Positions 54,372 through 63,229 of a stretch of 64,000 nt of DNA are shown here, one piece after another. Position numbers and translations under genes: made by a program. Source of the DNA: AP-15 sp035509615 (GTDB lineage: Bacteria; Pseudomonadota; Alphaproteobacteria; ATCC43930; CGMCC-115725); assembly GCA_035509615.1 (NCBI GenBank), contig DATJLK010000067.1:1-64000 (forward strand). Direction: 5' to 3'. The notes beneath the pieces were generated by a model, which did no database searches, was not told the origin of the DNA, and saw only the letters and a list, made by a program, of their open reading frames with translations. Position 1 is the first letter of the stretch, and each line of letters starts with the position of its first letter.

Positions 54372-54650
54372 TCAGGATTGACGCTTCATCGAGGCCGGTG
54401 CCGGCCCCGGCGGATTGCGCTCGAGCCAGTAGCTGGGCGCGGCGGGATCGCGGCGCAGCCGCAGGCGATCCCGACCGGCCAGCTGCATAGCAATGCCAAT
54501 CGGCACAATCACGAAATAGTACAGCACGAACATCACGACCGGATTGGCCAACATCGCAACAGGGTTGACGCCCCGGCGGCCGGCGCCGGAGGAGCGCTTT
54601 GCCTGTCGCCGGCCTCGGGAATCGTGTTTATCGCGAATCTCGGCAGGCAT
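54372..54650 (-). CDS. Truncated SxtJ-like membrane protein
   Basis: The C-terminal half resembles SxtJ, a small membrane protein linked to carbamoyltransferases: NPVVMFVLYYFVIVPIGIAM, GRDRLRLRRDPAAPSYWLER and PAPASMKRQS. SxtJ proteins normally have two membrane helices and 120-150 residues. Here only one helix is present, and the upstream part is short and hydrophilic. I start it at MPAEIRDKHD; an ATG 14 codons upstream is in frame. Function unknown, presumably connected with the carbamoyltransferase. Confidence 0.6.
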   Translation of the reverse strand: MPAEIRDKHDSRGRRQAKRSSGAGRRGVNPVAMLANPVVMFVLYYFVIVPIGIAMQLAGRDRLRLRRDPAAPSYWLERNPPGPAPASMKRQS

Positions 54651-54891
54651 TGGCTCCGGTTGTCTGGCACTTTGGTTCAACGCCGATCGCACGCTCGCCG
54701 GTTATCTGCCAGAGCTCGATTCCGACATCGGCGCAATTATGGCAGCCTGGGACAGCACTGCCAAGGATCGGCTTGCTCCGAAGGGCCGGTGGACGCGCCG
54801 CGGCGGCCATGCTATAGCGCCGACCGTCGCGCTTTTTCCAGGCAGTGATCGCGGCAAGCGTCGTGACCAAGAGTTGGGGGCGGTTGGTCAA

Positions 54892-55746
54892 GTGACACAA
54901 TTCGAAGCTATTTCCGAGCCGGGGACTGACAGGATTTTCGATTTCCCGGCGCCGTCGACGCGCGTCCGCTGCGCTGTCGCCGACATTTGCGACGGTTTTG
55001 GGCAGAGCTGGCTGTGGATGCGGTTGGCGCATCAGGATCTGCGGTTGCGCTATCGCGGCTCGATCCTCGGCCCGTTCTGGCAGACGATCACGACGGTGAT
55101 CCTGATCAGCTCGATGGGGGTCATCTACGCCAAGCTGTTCCGGGTTGAGCTTCACGATTATTTGCCGATGCTGACGGTGGGCCTGATCTCGTGGGTGTTT
55201 GTCTCGGGCATGATTACCGAAGGCTGCGGCACCTTCGATTCCGAGCGCAATATCATCCAACAGGTCAAGCTGCCGCTATCGTTGCACGCCTATCGGCTCG
55301 TGTACCGCAATGTCCTGGTCTTGGCCCATAGCTTTGTCATCATCCCGATCGTGCTGATCATCTTCCCGCATCCGATCGCGTGGATCCGGTTGCTGGAAAT
55401 TGTCCCGGGCATGTTGTTGCTGATGATCAACGGGGTCGCCGTCAGTATCTTATTGGGCATGGTCTGCGCCCGGTTCCGCGATGTGCCGCCGATCGTGGCC
55501 AGTATCGTCCAGGTGGTGTTTTTCTTGACGCCGATCTTCTGGCCGCCGACGGCTCTGGGCAAAAACGCGTGGTGGGCGCTGCTCAATCCGCTTTATGCAG
55601 CTATCGACGTGGTGCGCGCACCCCTTCTTGGGATCCCGACCTCGCCGCATTCATGGACGATCATGGCGATCGTTACGGGTATTAATTGTGTCGCCGCCTT
55701 TATGTTCTTCAGCCGCTTTCGCGCCCGCATCGCGTTTTGGGTATAA
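54892..55746 (+). CDS. Polysaccharide/polyol-phosphate export ABC permease, Wzm-like
   Basis: A 284-residue membrane protein of the ABC-2 type. Family blocks are LWMRLAHQDLRLRYRGSILG, PFWQTITTVILISSMGVIYA, LSLHAYRLVYRNVLVLAHSF, and RFRDVPPIVASIVQVVFFLT with PIFWPP. It exports lipid-linked polysaccharide with the ATPase encoded 25 nt downstream. The GTG start gives a polar N-terminus as in Wzm homologues; the frame is open further upstream but has no family match. Located beside carbamoyltransferase genes. Confidence 0.9.
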   Translation: MTQFEAISEPGTDRIFDFPAPSTRVRCAVADICDGFGQSWLWMRLAHQDLRLRYRGSILGPFWQTITTVILISSMGVIYAKLFRVELHDYLPMLTVGLISWVFVSGMITEGCGTFDSERNIIQQVKLPLSLHAYRLVYRNVLVLAHSFVIIPIVLIIFPHPIAWIRLLEIVPGMLLLMINGVAVSILLGMVCARFRDVPPIVASIVQVVFFLTPIFWPPTALGKNAWWALLNPLYAAIDVVRAPLLGIPTSPHSWTIMAIVTGINCVAAFMFFSRFRARIAFWV

Positions 55747-55771
55747 CCTGTCAACAGCCCGGTCGATTGTC

Positions 55772-56560
55772 GTGTCGTTTGTCCGCCTAGAGAACGTATC
55801 GGTTGAGTTTCCAATCTACCAGGGCAGCAGCCGTTCACTGAAAAAACTGCTGCTCGCGACGTCAACCCGCGGAAATTTGGCTCGCGATGCCCGTGATCGC
55901 GTCAACGTTCGTGCCTTGAGCGGGGTCAGCTTTGAGTTGCGCAGCGGCGACCGGTTCGCGCTCGTCGGCGCCAACGGCGCAGGTAAGACGACATTGCTCA
56001 AAGTGCTCGCCGGCGTGTTCGAGCCGACCGACGGACGGATCATATCGCACGGTCACGTCACCTCGCTGCTCGATACCAGTGTCGGGCTGAATGTCGATGC
56101 CACCGGGTACGAGAACATCATCCTCCGCGGCATGTACATGGGCATGCATCCGCGCGAGATGGCGCAGCGGGCGCCCGCGATCGCCGAATTTACCGAACTC
56201 GGCGATTATCTCGAAATGCCGGTGCGGACCTATTCTGCCGGTATGATGGTGCGTCTGGCCTTTGCCATTTCGACATGCGTGGCGCCGGATATCCTGGTCA
56301 TGGACGAATGGGTCAGCGCCGGCGATGCGCGGTTTCTTGCAAAGGCGCAGCGCCGTATCGAAGAGTTCGTTCGCCATTCGAGCATTCTGGTGCTCGCATC
56401 GCATTCGCTGGATCTGATCGAAAAGTGGTGTAGCCGCGGGATTTTGCTGCATCACGGGCAAATGTTGAGAATCGGCCCGATCGAGGAAGTCATCGCCTCC
56501 TATCGCAGGCTCACCGAGGAACTCACGGCGATGGAGGAGGCCCAGGCGGCGGCCGAGTAA
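55772..56560 (+). CDS. Polysaccharide export ABC ATPase, Wzt-like
   Basis: A 262-residue ATPase with Walker A VGANGAGKTTLLKVLAG, signature-like MPVRTYSAGMMVRLAFAIST and Walker B DILVMDEWVSAGDARF, typical of Wzt/TagH. It lacks the C-terminal carbohydrate-binding domain found in some Wzt proteins, so it likely belongs to the type without O-antigen recognition. It starts at GTG, 25 nt after the permease gene. Together they form a polysaccharide exporter. Confidence 0.92.
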   Translation: MSFVRLENVSVEFPIYQGSSRSLKKLLLATSTRGNLARDARDRVNVRALSGVSFELRSGDRFALVGANGAGKTTLLKVLAGVFEPTDGRIISHGHVTSLLDTSVGLNVDATGYENIILRGMYMGMHPREMAQRAPAIAEFTELGDYLEMPVRTYSAGMMVRLAFAISTCVAPDILVMDEWVSAGDARFLAKAQRRIEEFVRHSSILVLASHSLDLIEKWCSRGILLHHGQMLRIGPIEEVIASYRRLTEELTAMEEAQAAAE

Positions 56561-56686
56561 TCATCGCGGGTGACCATTGACAGCGGCGCGGCACCGGAGG
56601 TCACGCGACAGCCGTGCCAGCTTTCCGGACATGATCATGTCCCACCCGGCGGGTGGAGGCTGTTGCACCCAGCCGACCAGCAGAAC

Positions 56687-57061
56687 TTATCGGCAAAAGC
56701 GGATCGGTAGCGCAAACGGGCGGCCGAGGAGCATGATGGCGCCGAGCCGATGCGCACCATTCCAAACCCGTCGCCCTGCGCGATTTGGGGTCGCGTGGAC
56801 CACGACCGGATCGTCATCGCCGCGGTCTTCCCAGGCACCCGCTTTCATCACCGCCGCGTAACGGGCGGAAATCTCCAGCAGGATCGCCTTGGCGTATGGC
56901 GTGTAGAAATGCGGCTGCAGCCATATCTCGGCAGTCGCCGGTCGGATCGTGCACCGGATCAACTCGGGATCGCGTTGCTGATAACCCTGGTTGCTTGGCG
57001 CCGGCGGCCGCCCGAGGTAGCGCCGCCGGTAATCATCAAGCGCATCAGCCGCGTCAATCAT
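56687..57061 (-). CDS. Small hypothetical protein with ParB-like motif
   Basis: A 124-residue protein, acidic in its middle. The ending GRRVWNGAHRLGAIMLLGRP resembles the DGNHRLAAALLLG segment of ParB/sulfiredoxin-like proteins, but the rest is not recognised. GGGAG stands 7 nt before the ATG at 57061. It is convergent with the Wzt-type gene and divergent from the MgtC-like gene. Confidence 0.5.
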   Translation of the reverse strand: MIDAADALDDYRRRYLGRPPAPSNQGYQQRDPELIRCTIRPATAEIWLQPHFYTPYAKAILLEISARYAAVMKAGAWEDRGDDDPVVVHATPNRAGRRVWNGAHRLGAIMLLGRPFALPIRFCR

Positions 57062-57490
57062 TGGCCAACTCCCGCTCAGACCAGCCCCTGCCTGCGCAAA
57101 CACTCGCCGAGACCAGGGCTGAATGCGATCATCCGCAGCATAACATAGAAGAGGCCTGCCAATCCCATTGCGCGCAACCAATCTGTCGCACGACGGCGCC
57201 CGTGGACAGCTCTCTTTATTTTGTCATCGGTAACGGCCGCTCCCGGCGCGGCTTGATAAGCGGTCGGCGATGCGGCTGATGCGCAAACCGGCTACCGGCG
57301 CCGCCACCTCGCAGGTGCATTAAGACGCTGACGCGGAAAAGCTTGTCAGGGCGAGCATTGTTCGGGCGATACTCACCGTTCTCTTTGACGGCTGGACCAT
57401 GACCGAAATGTGACCGCCGCCGCCGGGCCGTGGCTGTGCCGTGGGACTGTGGAGACGCCGATAGAAATGCCCGAACATCTCGGAGGGGAC
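57062..57490. other. Intergenic region before mgtC-like gene
   Basis: No gene with support was found between 57062 and 57490. The GGAGGGGAC sequence directly before 57491 is the ribosome binding site of the MgtC-like gene. Confidence 0.5.
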
Positions 57491-58174
57491 ATGATAGCCG
57501 TCCGCCTGGCACTGACCGTGCTCGCCGGCGGGGTCATCGGTTTCAATCGCGGCGAGCAACGCCGGGCGGCCGGATTGCGCACCACGCTCCTCGTCTGCCT
57601 CGCAGCCTCGGTCGCGATGATCCAGGTCAACCTGCTGCTGCCACTCGCGGGCAAGCCACCAGGCTCCTTTATCACGATGGACCTGATGCGGCTGCCGCTC
57701 GGCATCTTGTCCGGAATGGGCTTTATCGGCGCCGGGGCTATCGTGCGCCGAGGCAATCTCGTTGAAGGGGTCACGACAGCCGCGACCCTATGGTACGTGA
57801 CCGTGATCGGTTTGTGTCTCGGCGGCGGGCAAATTGCGCTGGGCCTCGCGGCGCTGGCGCTCGGTGTGTTTGTCTTGTGGTGCCTGGCATGGGTCGAGCG
57901 GTTGATCGGCATCCCGTGCCGCGCCAGCCTGCTGGTGACCTTCGACAGCAAGAATACCGTCGAACCCTATCTCGCCGCCGCCTTCGCAGGCGCGGGCTAT
58001 GAAGTCGCCAGCCAGTCGCGGTCCTTTTTCGAGGGCGGCGACTGCTGCGAAATCCGCTATGAGCTCCGCTGGCGCGAGCACGGCCACAGCCGCGGCTCGC
58101 CCGATTTCACCGACGGTGTTGCACACCGCTGCGGAGTTCGCCGGCTTGAATGGCGGCCGACGACGCTCAACTAG
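57491..58174 (+). CDS. MgtC/SapB-family membrane protein
   Basis: A 227-residue protein with an MgtC N-terminal membrane domain of about four to five helices (LALTVLAGGVIGFNRGEQRR, AAGLRTTLLVCLAASVAM, LPLGILSGMGFIGAGAIVRR, VEGVTTAATLWYVTVIG) and a C-terminal soluble part of about 80 residues. MgtC proteins aid survival in low magnesium and regulate ATP synthase in some pathogens. The start is set by GGAGGGG 4 nt before the ATG; an upstream ATG at 57467 is possible. Confidence 0.88.
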   Translation: MIAVRLALTVLAGGVIGFNRGEQRRAAGLRTTLLVCLAASVAMIQVNLLLPLAGKPPGSFITMDLMRLPLGILSGMGFIGAGAIVRRGNLVEGVTTAATLWYVTVIGLCLGGGQIALGLAALALGVFVLWCLAWVERLIGIPCRASLLVTFDSKNTVEPYLAAAFAGAGYEVASQSRSFFEGGDCCEIRYELRWREHGHSRGSPDFTDGVAHRCGVRRLEWRPTTLN

Positions 58175-58213
58175 GACAGCGCCGGCAACGCCGCCGAGCT
58201 ATCAATGCCCCGA

Positions 58214-59767
58214 TCAGTTGTTGATCCACTCGCGCATAAAGCGCGCGTGGCAATCACGCTCGCCGGGCATCTTGAGCCAGCCGGCCAGCAGCCGCGGCGT
58301 GGCCAGCAAAAAGCGGTCGCGCAAATGCGTCGAATTGCAGCCATATTCCTCAAAGGTCGAGATCGTGATCTTCTGGTTGTGTGGATCGTCCTGGAAGCGG
58401 CAGGCGCACAGCGCCACCGTCTCCTGATAAGCCCGACGGTCGGCCCCCGATCGCAGATAAGCGTTGGCGACGGCGGTGGCCCGCGCGTAGTCGAGCGCCA
58501 TGATCGCCTCGTCGAGTTCGCCAAGCAGCGCCTGCGGCGTCCGCGCGCCGGCGTCGAACCCGGCGCATTCCTGTTCGATAACCGGGTTGTAGAGCTTGTT
58601 TTCGTGGGCGACGTCGTTGATAAAGCTCGCCATCAGATAGAGAATCCGAGCCTGATAAGGATTGTCACGACTGCGAATCCAGTTGTTCGCGACATTACAG
58701 TAATCAAACGGGTGCTGGCCGCTGGTAAATTGCCGCCCGACGGTCGTGCGCAAGATCAGCTCGGCAGCGCCCAGCTGGATCGTATCGCCAAGGCTGCGGA
58801 TCGACTTGCCAGCTTTCAGATGTTTGGTCAAAAGATCCCAGACCGCGTCGCTATCCGCGGTCATCAGCTGCTCTACGAAGTCCTCGACCTCGGCCGGGGT
58901 CAGCGGTGTCTGGTTGGTATGGACCAGGCTTTTGCCGACATCTTCGGGAAACTCGGCGGCCAGCCGCACGCACACCGCGTCATAAAGCGAGTAATAGAGC
59001 GGGCCGACCGCCATATCGGGGACGCCCATGTAGAACACGCCATGCGCCTTGTCCCAGCCGACGACATCGGCAAGATCGGTGATCGCACGCGCCCGGATCG
59101 CCTTGTGGCCGGTATTGCGCGCCTTGCGGCCGATGACGGTGTCCTGCAAATCGATCAGCCCGAGAAATTCGAGCTGTTCGCGCAACATCGGGCGCAACTG
59201 CTCATCCGCCGCCATGTCGAGAAACAGGCCGTAGGACCGCCGGACATCGCCGCTGACCGTCGCGATCATATACGAATGCAGCCGCTCCTCGACCGACCCC
59301 TGCTCGTGGATCGGTTCATGATGGTCCTGCCACACCACCGGACCGTAATCCGGCGGCGGCACGTTGAGGCCCTTCATCGTCGCATAGCGGCCGGGATATT
59401 TGCCCAGCAACTGGTTCCAGATGTCGAGCCCGGCGGGGATGTACCAGACGCTCTGCAGCAGCGGCAGCAACCGATACTTTTCCGGAAGATATGGCATCAA
59501 CGCGGCCGCGGCGCGCAAACCGAGGATCGTGTGATCGTTGTTGATCAACGCAACCTGTCCGTCCTTGACGTTGATGTGGGACGGAACCTGGACAAAAGGC
59601 GCCTCTGCGGCTGTCACCACCGAAAGCGCGTCGCCGACTGAGCGCCCGTCCTTTGCCACCATGCGAAAAAACAGATCGGCGGTCCGTGGCTGATCGCGTT
59701 CGAGGATTGCATCGGTCAGGGGGCCGAAATATTTGTCCTGGCTGATCTCGGCGCGGCTTTGTAGCAT
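58214..59767 (-). CDS. Uncharacterised 517-residue helical protein with His motifs
   Basis: I do not recognise the family. The product is soluble and mostly helical, without signal or membrane segments. It has several His-rich helices that could bind metal (WQDHHEPIHEQGSVEERLHS, RNTGHKAIRARAITDL, FINDVAHENKLYNPV) and repeated Tyr/Trp-rich blocks. GGAG stands 7 nt before the ATG at 59767, and earlier in-frame starts would add a Arg-rich non-homologous region. It is divergent from cysE across about 350 bp. A fold prediction would be decisive. Confidence 0.7.
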   Translation of the reverse strand: MLQSRAEISQDKYFGPLTDAILERDQPRTADLFFRMVAKDGRSVGDALSVVTAAEAPFVQVPSHINVKDGQVALINNDHTILGLRAAAALMPYLPEKYRLLPLLQSVWYIPAGLDIWNQLLGKYPGRYATMKGLNVPPPDYGPVVWQDHHEPIHEQGSVEERLHSYMIATVSGDVRRSYGLFLDMAADEQLRPMLREQLEFLGLIDLQDTVIGRKARNTGHKAIRARAITDLADVVGWDKAHGVFYMGVPDMAVGPLYYSLYDAVCVRLAAEFPEDVGKSLVHTNQTPLTPAEVEDFVEQLMTADSDAVWDLLTKHLKAGKSIRSLGDTIQLGAAELILRTTVGRQFTSGQHPFDYCNVANNWIRSRDNPYQARILYLMASFINDVAHENKLYNPVIEQECAGFDAGARTPQALLGELDEAIMALDYARATAVANAYLRSGADRRAYQETVALCACRFQDDPHNQKITISTFEEYGCNSTHLRDRFLLATPRLLAGWLKMPGERDCHARFMREWINN

Positions 59768-60118
59768 CGCGGCGCTCCGTGGTTGCGGCGGTTCGTTACG
59801 CTGTCGCAGTAGTTTACGGCGCGATCCACCAGCTGCGGAACCCGGTGATGCGGTATTGGTGCTATGCTCGCATCGAGTGCCGCCGCGGCGCCGGTACGCG
59901 ATAGAGCCGCTTGGGCGCATTCACGAGTTCGTCACCGCTGCATGGCTCGCGTTGCGGGTGGCTGGCGCCGATCGCGGCAGGCCAACCCGATTGGTACTTT
60001 CCTCGAGCCGGCCTTTGGCGCGGCCGCATTCGCGACGCAGCAACAACCGGCTGCGCGAGCCTCTGTCGCTTGCGTCCTGCATCATGCTAGGCTCGCGCCC
60101 GAAGGAGCGAATCGGCTC
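59768..60118. other. Intergenic region between divergent gene and cysE
   Basis: This 351-bp stretch must hold promoters for the uncharacterised gene and for cysE. The plus-strand frame that runs into cysE is open across part of it but shows no family match before the CysE N-terminus. No clear promoter was identified. Confidence 0.45.
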
Positions 60119-60967
60119 ATGAACGATATCGGCTTTGCCACCCCGGCGCTCGCCGGATCGCGAGCCCAGAACGCCGCATCGCCGGCAGCGGTGTTATGGC
60201 CGGCGTTGCGCGCCGAAGCTGCGCGCATGGCGGCGGGAGAGGAAATCCTGGCGGCCGTGCTCGACCGCGCGGTGCTCGAGCACAATGGTTTGGAGGCGGC
60301 CCTCGCCGCGTTGCTTGCCGACAAGCTTGCCGGTCCGGCATTGCCGGCGAAGCGACTGGCCGAACTGGTGCGCGCGGCCTTTGCCGACGACCCGAGGATC
60401 ATAGCCGCGGCGGTCGCCGATCTCGCCGCGATCCACGGCCGCGACCCGGCGGCCGAGAGCTATCTGACGCCATTTCTCTATTACAAGGGTTTTCACGCGC
60501 TCGAATGGCATCGTGTCGGACATTGGCTGTGGCAGGCCGGCCGGCGTGATCTCGCACGGTTTCTGCAAAGCCGGGTATCCGAGGTGTTCGCGGTCGACAT
60601 CCACCCCGCGGTTCCGGTCGGCGATGGCGTGTTTATCGACCATGCCACCGGCCTCGTCGTCGGCGAGACCGCGGTCATCGGCAATGATGTGTCGATCCTG
60701 CACGAGGTCACGCTGGGCGGCACCGGCAAGGAGCGCGGCGACCGGCACCCCAAGGTGCGCGACGGTGTCTTGCTGTGCGCTGGCGCCAAGGTCCTGGGCA
60801 ATGTCGAGATCGGCCGCGAGGCCAAGGTCGGCGCCGGCAGCGTCGTCCTATCGGATGTGCCGCCGCGGGCGACGGTCGCCGGGGTGCCGGCGCGCATTGT
60901 CGCCTGGTCGCAGGGTGCGGTGCCGGCGCTGGAGATGGACCAGAGCCTGCCGGATTACGAGATCTGA
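60119..60967 (+). CDS. cysE: Serine O-acetyltransferase
   Basis: CysE makes O-acetylserine from serine and acetyl-CoA, the cysteine precursor. The 282-residue protein has an N-terminal helical domain and a left-handed beta-helix of hexapeptide repeats (VFIDHATGLVVGETAVIGND, HEVTLGGTGKERGDRHPKV, GAKVLGNVEIGREAKVGAGS), with the catalytic Asp-His region. The start ATG with AAGGAG 11 nt upstream matches the family length. It is followed 27 nt later by a GNAT gene. Confidence 0.95.
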   Translation: MNDIGFATPALAGSRAQNAASPAAVLWPALRAEAARMAAGEEILAAVLDRAVLEHNGLEAALAALLADKLAGPALPAKRLAELVRAAFADDPRIIAAAVADLAAIHGRDPAAESYLTPFLYYKGFHALEWHRVGHWLWQAGRRDLARFLQSRVSEVFAVDIHPAVPVGDGVFIDHATGLVVGETAVIGNDVSILHEVTLGGTGKERGDRHPKVRDGVLLCAGAKVLGNVEIGREAKVGAGSVVLSDVPPRATVAGVPARIVAWSQGAVPALEMDQSLPDYEI

Positions 60968-60994
60968 CTTGGCGGGCGGTGGCGCTCGGGTCCG

Positions 60995-61525
60995 ATGCTG
61001 CCCGAACGGTTCGACACCGACCGGCTAATCCTGCGCCCGATCGCCAGCGGTGACGCGCCCGCGATCTTCACCGGCTATGCACAGGACCCGGAGGTCGTTC
61101 GGTACCTGACCTGGCGGCCGCACCAGCAGCTCGCAGAGACCGAAGCCTATGTCAGCCGCTGCCTTGCAGCACCAGCGGCGCGCTCACGCACCTATGCGCT
61201 CGTCGACCGTGCCGAAGGCCGGTTGTTGGGGGCGTTTGATCTGCGCCGGCCCGAGCCGCACCGGATCGATTGCGGCTATGTCCTGGCCCGCTCGTTCTGG
61301 CGCCGCGGCCTGATGACCGAAGCGCTCGCCGCCGCCGCCCGATGGGCAATGGCCGAGCCCGACATCTGGCGGCTCGGTGCCGTGTGCGATACCGAGAACC
61401 TCGCCTCGGCCCGGGTCATGGAAAAAGCCGGGCTCGCCCGCGAGGGCGTCCTGCGGCGCTGGCTCGTCCATCCCAATCTCGGCCCCGAGCCACGCGACTG
61501 CTTAAGCTACGCGCTGACCCGCTAG
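60995..61525 (+). CDS. GNAT-family N-acetyltransferase, RimJ/RimL-like
   Basis: A 176-residue acetyltransferase. The family pattern is visible in FDTDRLILRPIASGDAPAIF, GRLLGAFDLRRPEPHRIDCG, YVLARSFWRRGLMTEALAAA (acetyl-CoA loop region), and NLASARVMEKAGLAREGVLR. RimJ/RimL-type enzymes acetylate ribosomal proteins or small substrates; the substrate here is unknown. A palindromic repeat copy follows directly. Confidence 0.9.
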   Translation: MLPERFDTDRLILRPIASGDAPAIFTGYAQDPEVVRYLTWRPHQQLAETEAYVSRCLAAPAARSRTYALVDRAEGRLLGAFDLRRPEPHRIDCGYVLARSFWRRGLMTEALAAAARWAMAEPDIWRLGAVCDTENLASARVMEKAGLAREGVLRRWLVHPNLGPEPRDCLSYALTR

Positions 61526-61605
61526 GGCAGGATTCCAAGGGTGAGACCATGATTCACGTATCGGATCGGAGCGCCAGGGGCTTCCATCCGATACGATCAT
61601 GGTCT
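61526..61605 (-). repeat. Dispersed palindromic repeat, copy D
   Basis: About 80 bp corresponding to the reverse complement of the first module of copies A and B: GATTCCAAGGGTGAGACCAT, then the GGATCGGAGCGCC arm with a degenerate partner, then CGATCATGGTCT. It begins at the stop codon of the GNAT gene, as copy B does at hemW. Confidence 0.75.
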
Positions 61606-61777
61606 GGCTGGCGCGCGGCTGTGACCGGCTTGCGGGCGCGCCAGCCGGAAGGTAACGCTGCGGCGCCCGTCGATTTACGGCGTCACACCGGCAATATCGC
61701 GGCCGGGTGATGTAAGGTTTTGCTCTTTGCGTCGCGGAGCTTACGACCGGCAGCGAAACCTGAACTGGGGGAGCGAA

Positions 61778-62152
61778 ATGCTGAGATGGCAAGGACTGGG
61801 ATTGCTGTTGCTGATTGGGCTTACCGGTGCGGCATGGGCGCAGGGTTCGGCCAGGTTCGACGGCCAGTACGTTGGGCGACTGATCCTCACCAAAGTCGTT
61901 AATGGCGACTGCACCCGGCCGCCGCTGGGCGCGACTTACCCGTTGACGATATCCGGCGGGGAAGTCCGATTTGCCTACCTCCCCCGATTTGACACCGTAT
62001 TGAAGGGATGGGTCGACGAAAACGGGATTGTCAAAGCCTCCGCCCACCTGCGAAACGGCTTTGTACAAATGACCGGACGCATAAAAGGAAATATTCTTAA
62101 GGCGCATATCGCATCTCCAAGTTGCCGTTACACCTTCAACACAAGCTATTAG
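61778..62152 (+). CDS. Small exported protein of unknown function
   Basis: A 124-residue protein with a Sec signal peptide (about 1-22, ending GAAWAQG) and a short beta-rich mature domain with two Cys (GDCTRPP; SPSCRYTF) that could form a disulfide. No family recognised. GGGGAG stands 4-5 nt before the ATG. The frame is open further upstream but lacks family match. It lies between a repeat copy and dapD. Confidence 0.65.
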   Translation: MLRWQGLGLLLLIGLTGAAWAQGSARFDGQYVGRLILTKVVNGDCTRPPLGATYPLTISGGEVRFAYLPRFDTVLKGWVDENGIVKASAHLRNGFVQMTGRIKGNILKAHIASPSCRYTFNTSY

Positions 62153-62371
62153 GTATTCAGAACCGGCCCGAGGCTGCGGTTCGCCACCGCGGGAACCGAT
62201 TGCCGGTGCCGACCGCGGTGCGAAATCCTACACCTGGCACCGGCACACCCTGACTTGCCTCTCGCCGCTGAGGGGTGCGGGTATCGCGCGGCGGCCTCGG
62301 TTGACACCGCGGTGCAGGCTCGATCATGGTGCGCTCGCAACCGACCTCGAGCCAACCCTTCGGAAGACGCC

Positions 62372-63229
62372 ATGACCGACGCCGAACTTTCTGCCACCAT
62401 CGACGCTGCCTGGGAGGCGCGCGACGGCATCTCGCCCGCCACTCGCGGCGCCTGGCGCGAGGCCGTCGAAGCTGCTCTTGATGGGCTCGACAGCGGCACC
62501 TTGCGGGTCGCCGAAAAGACGGCGCAGGGCTGGCAGGTCCACCAGTGGCTGAAAAAGGCGGTGCTGCTGTCGTTTCGTCTCAACGACATGGTCGAGATTC
62601 CGGGCGGCCCGGTCGATCCCGATCGCGGTGCGGCGAAATGGTGGGACAAGGTGCCGTCCAAATTCGCCGGCTGGTCGTCGAACCGATTTCGCGACGCCGG
62701 GTTTCGCGCGGTGCCGGGATCGGTGGTGCGCCGCTCGGCCTATATCGCACCCAATGTCGTCTTGATGCCCAGCTTTGTGAATGTCGGCGCCTATGTCGAC
62801 AAGGGCACGATGGTCGATACCTGGGCAACGGTGGGGTCGTGCGCCCAGATCGGCGAGAATTGTCACCTTTCGGGCGGGGTCGGCATCGGCGGCGTGCTCG
62901 AACCCTTGCAGGCCGAGCCGGTCATCATCGAAGACAATTGTTTTATCGGCGCGCGCAGCGAGGTCGTCGAGGGCGTCATCGTCGAGCGCGGCTCGGTGCT
63001 GGCGATGGGCACCTTTATCAGCGCCACAACCAAGATCGTCGACCGCAACACCGGACAAATTCATATCGGGAGGGTGCCGGCCTATTCGGTGGTGGTGCCG
63101 GGATCATTGCCGGGCAAACCACTGCCTGACGGCAGCCCAGGCCCGAACCTCTATTGCGCGGTGATCGTCAAGACCGTTGACGAGCAGACCCGCGCCAAGA
63201 CCGCGATCAACGAGTTGCTGCGCGAATGA
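62372..63229 (+). CDS. dapD: Tetrahydrodipicolinate N-succinyltransferase
   Basis: DapD succinylates tetrahydrodipicolinate in lysine and diaminopimelate synthesis. The 285-residue protein has an N-terminal helical domain (TDAELSATIDAAWEARDGIS) and a left-handed beta-helix with PGSVVRRSAYIAPNVVLMPS, FVNVGAYVDKGTMVDTWATV, CHLSGGVGIGGVLEP and DNCFIGARSEVVEGVIVERG. GGAAG precedes the ATG. The stop overlaps the dapE start (ATGA). Confidence 0.97.
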   Translation: MTDAELSATIDAAWEARDGISPATRGAWREAVEAALDGLDSGTLRVAEKTAQGWQVHQWLKKAVLLSFRLNDMVEIPGGPVDPDRGAAKWWDKVPSKFAGWSSNRFRDAGFRAVPGSVVRRSAYIAPNVVLMPSFVNVGAYVDKGTMVDTWATVGSCAQIGENCHLSGGVGIGGVLEPLQAEPVIIEDNCFIGARSEVVEGVIVERGSVLAMGTFISATTKIVDRNTGQIHIGRVPAYSVVVPGSLPGKPLPDGSPGPNLYCAVIVKTVDEQTRAKTAINELLRE

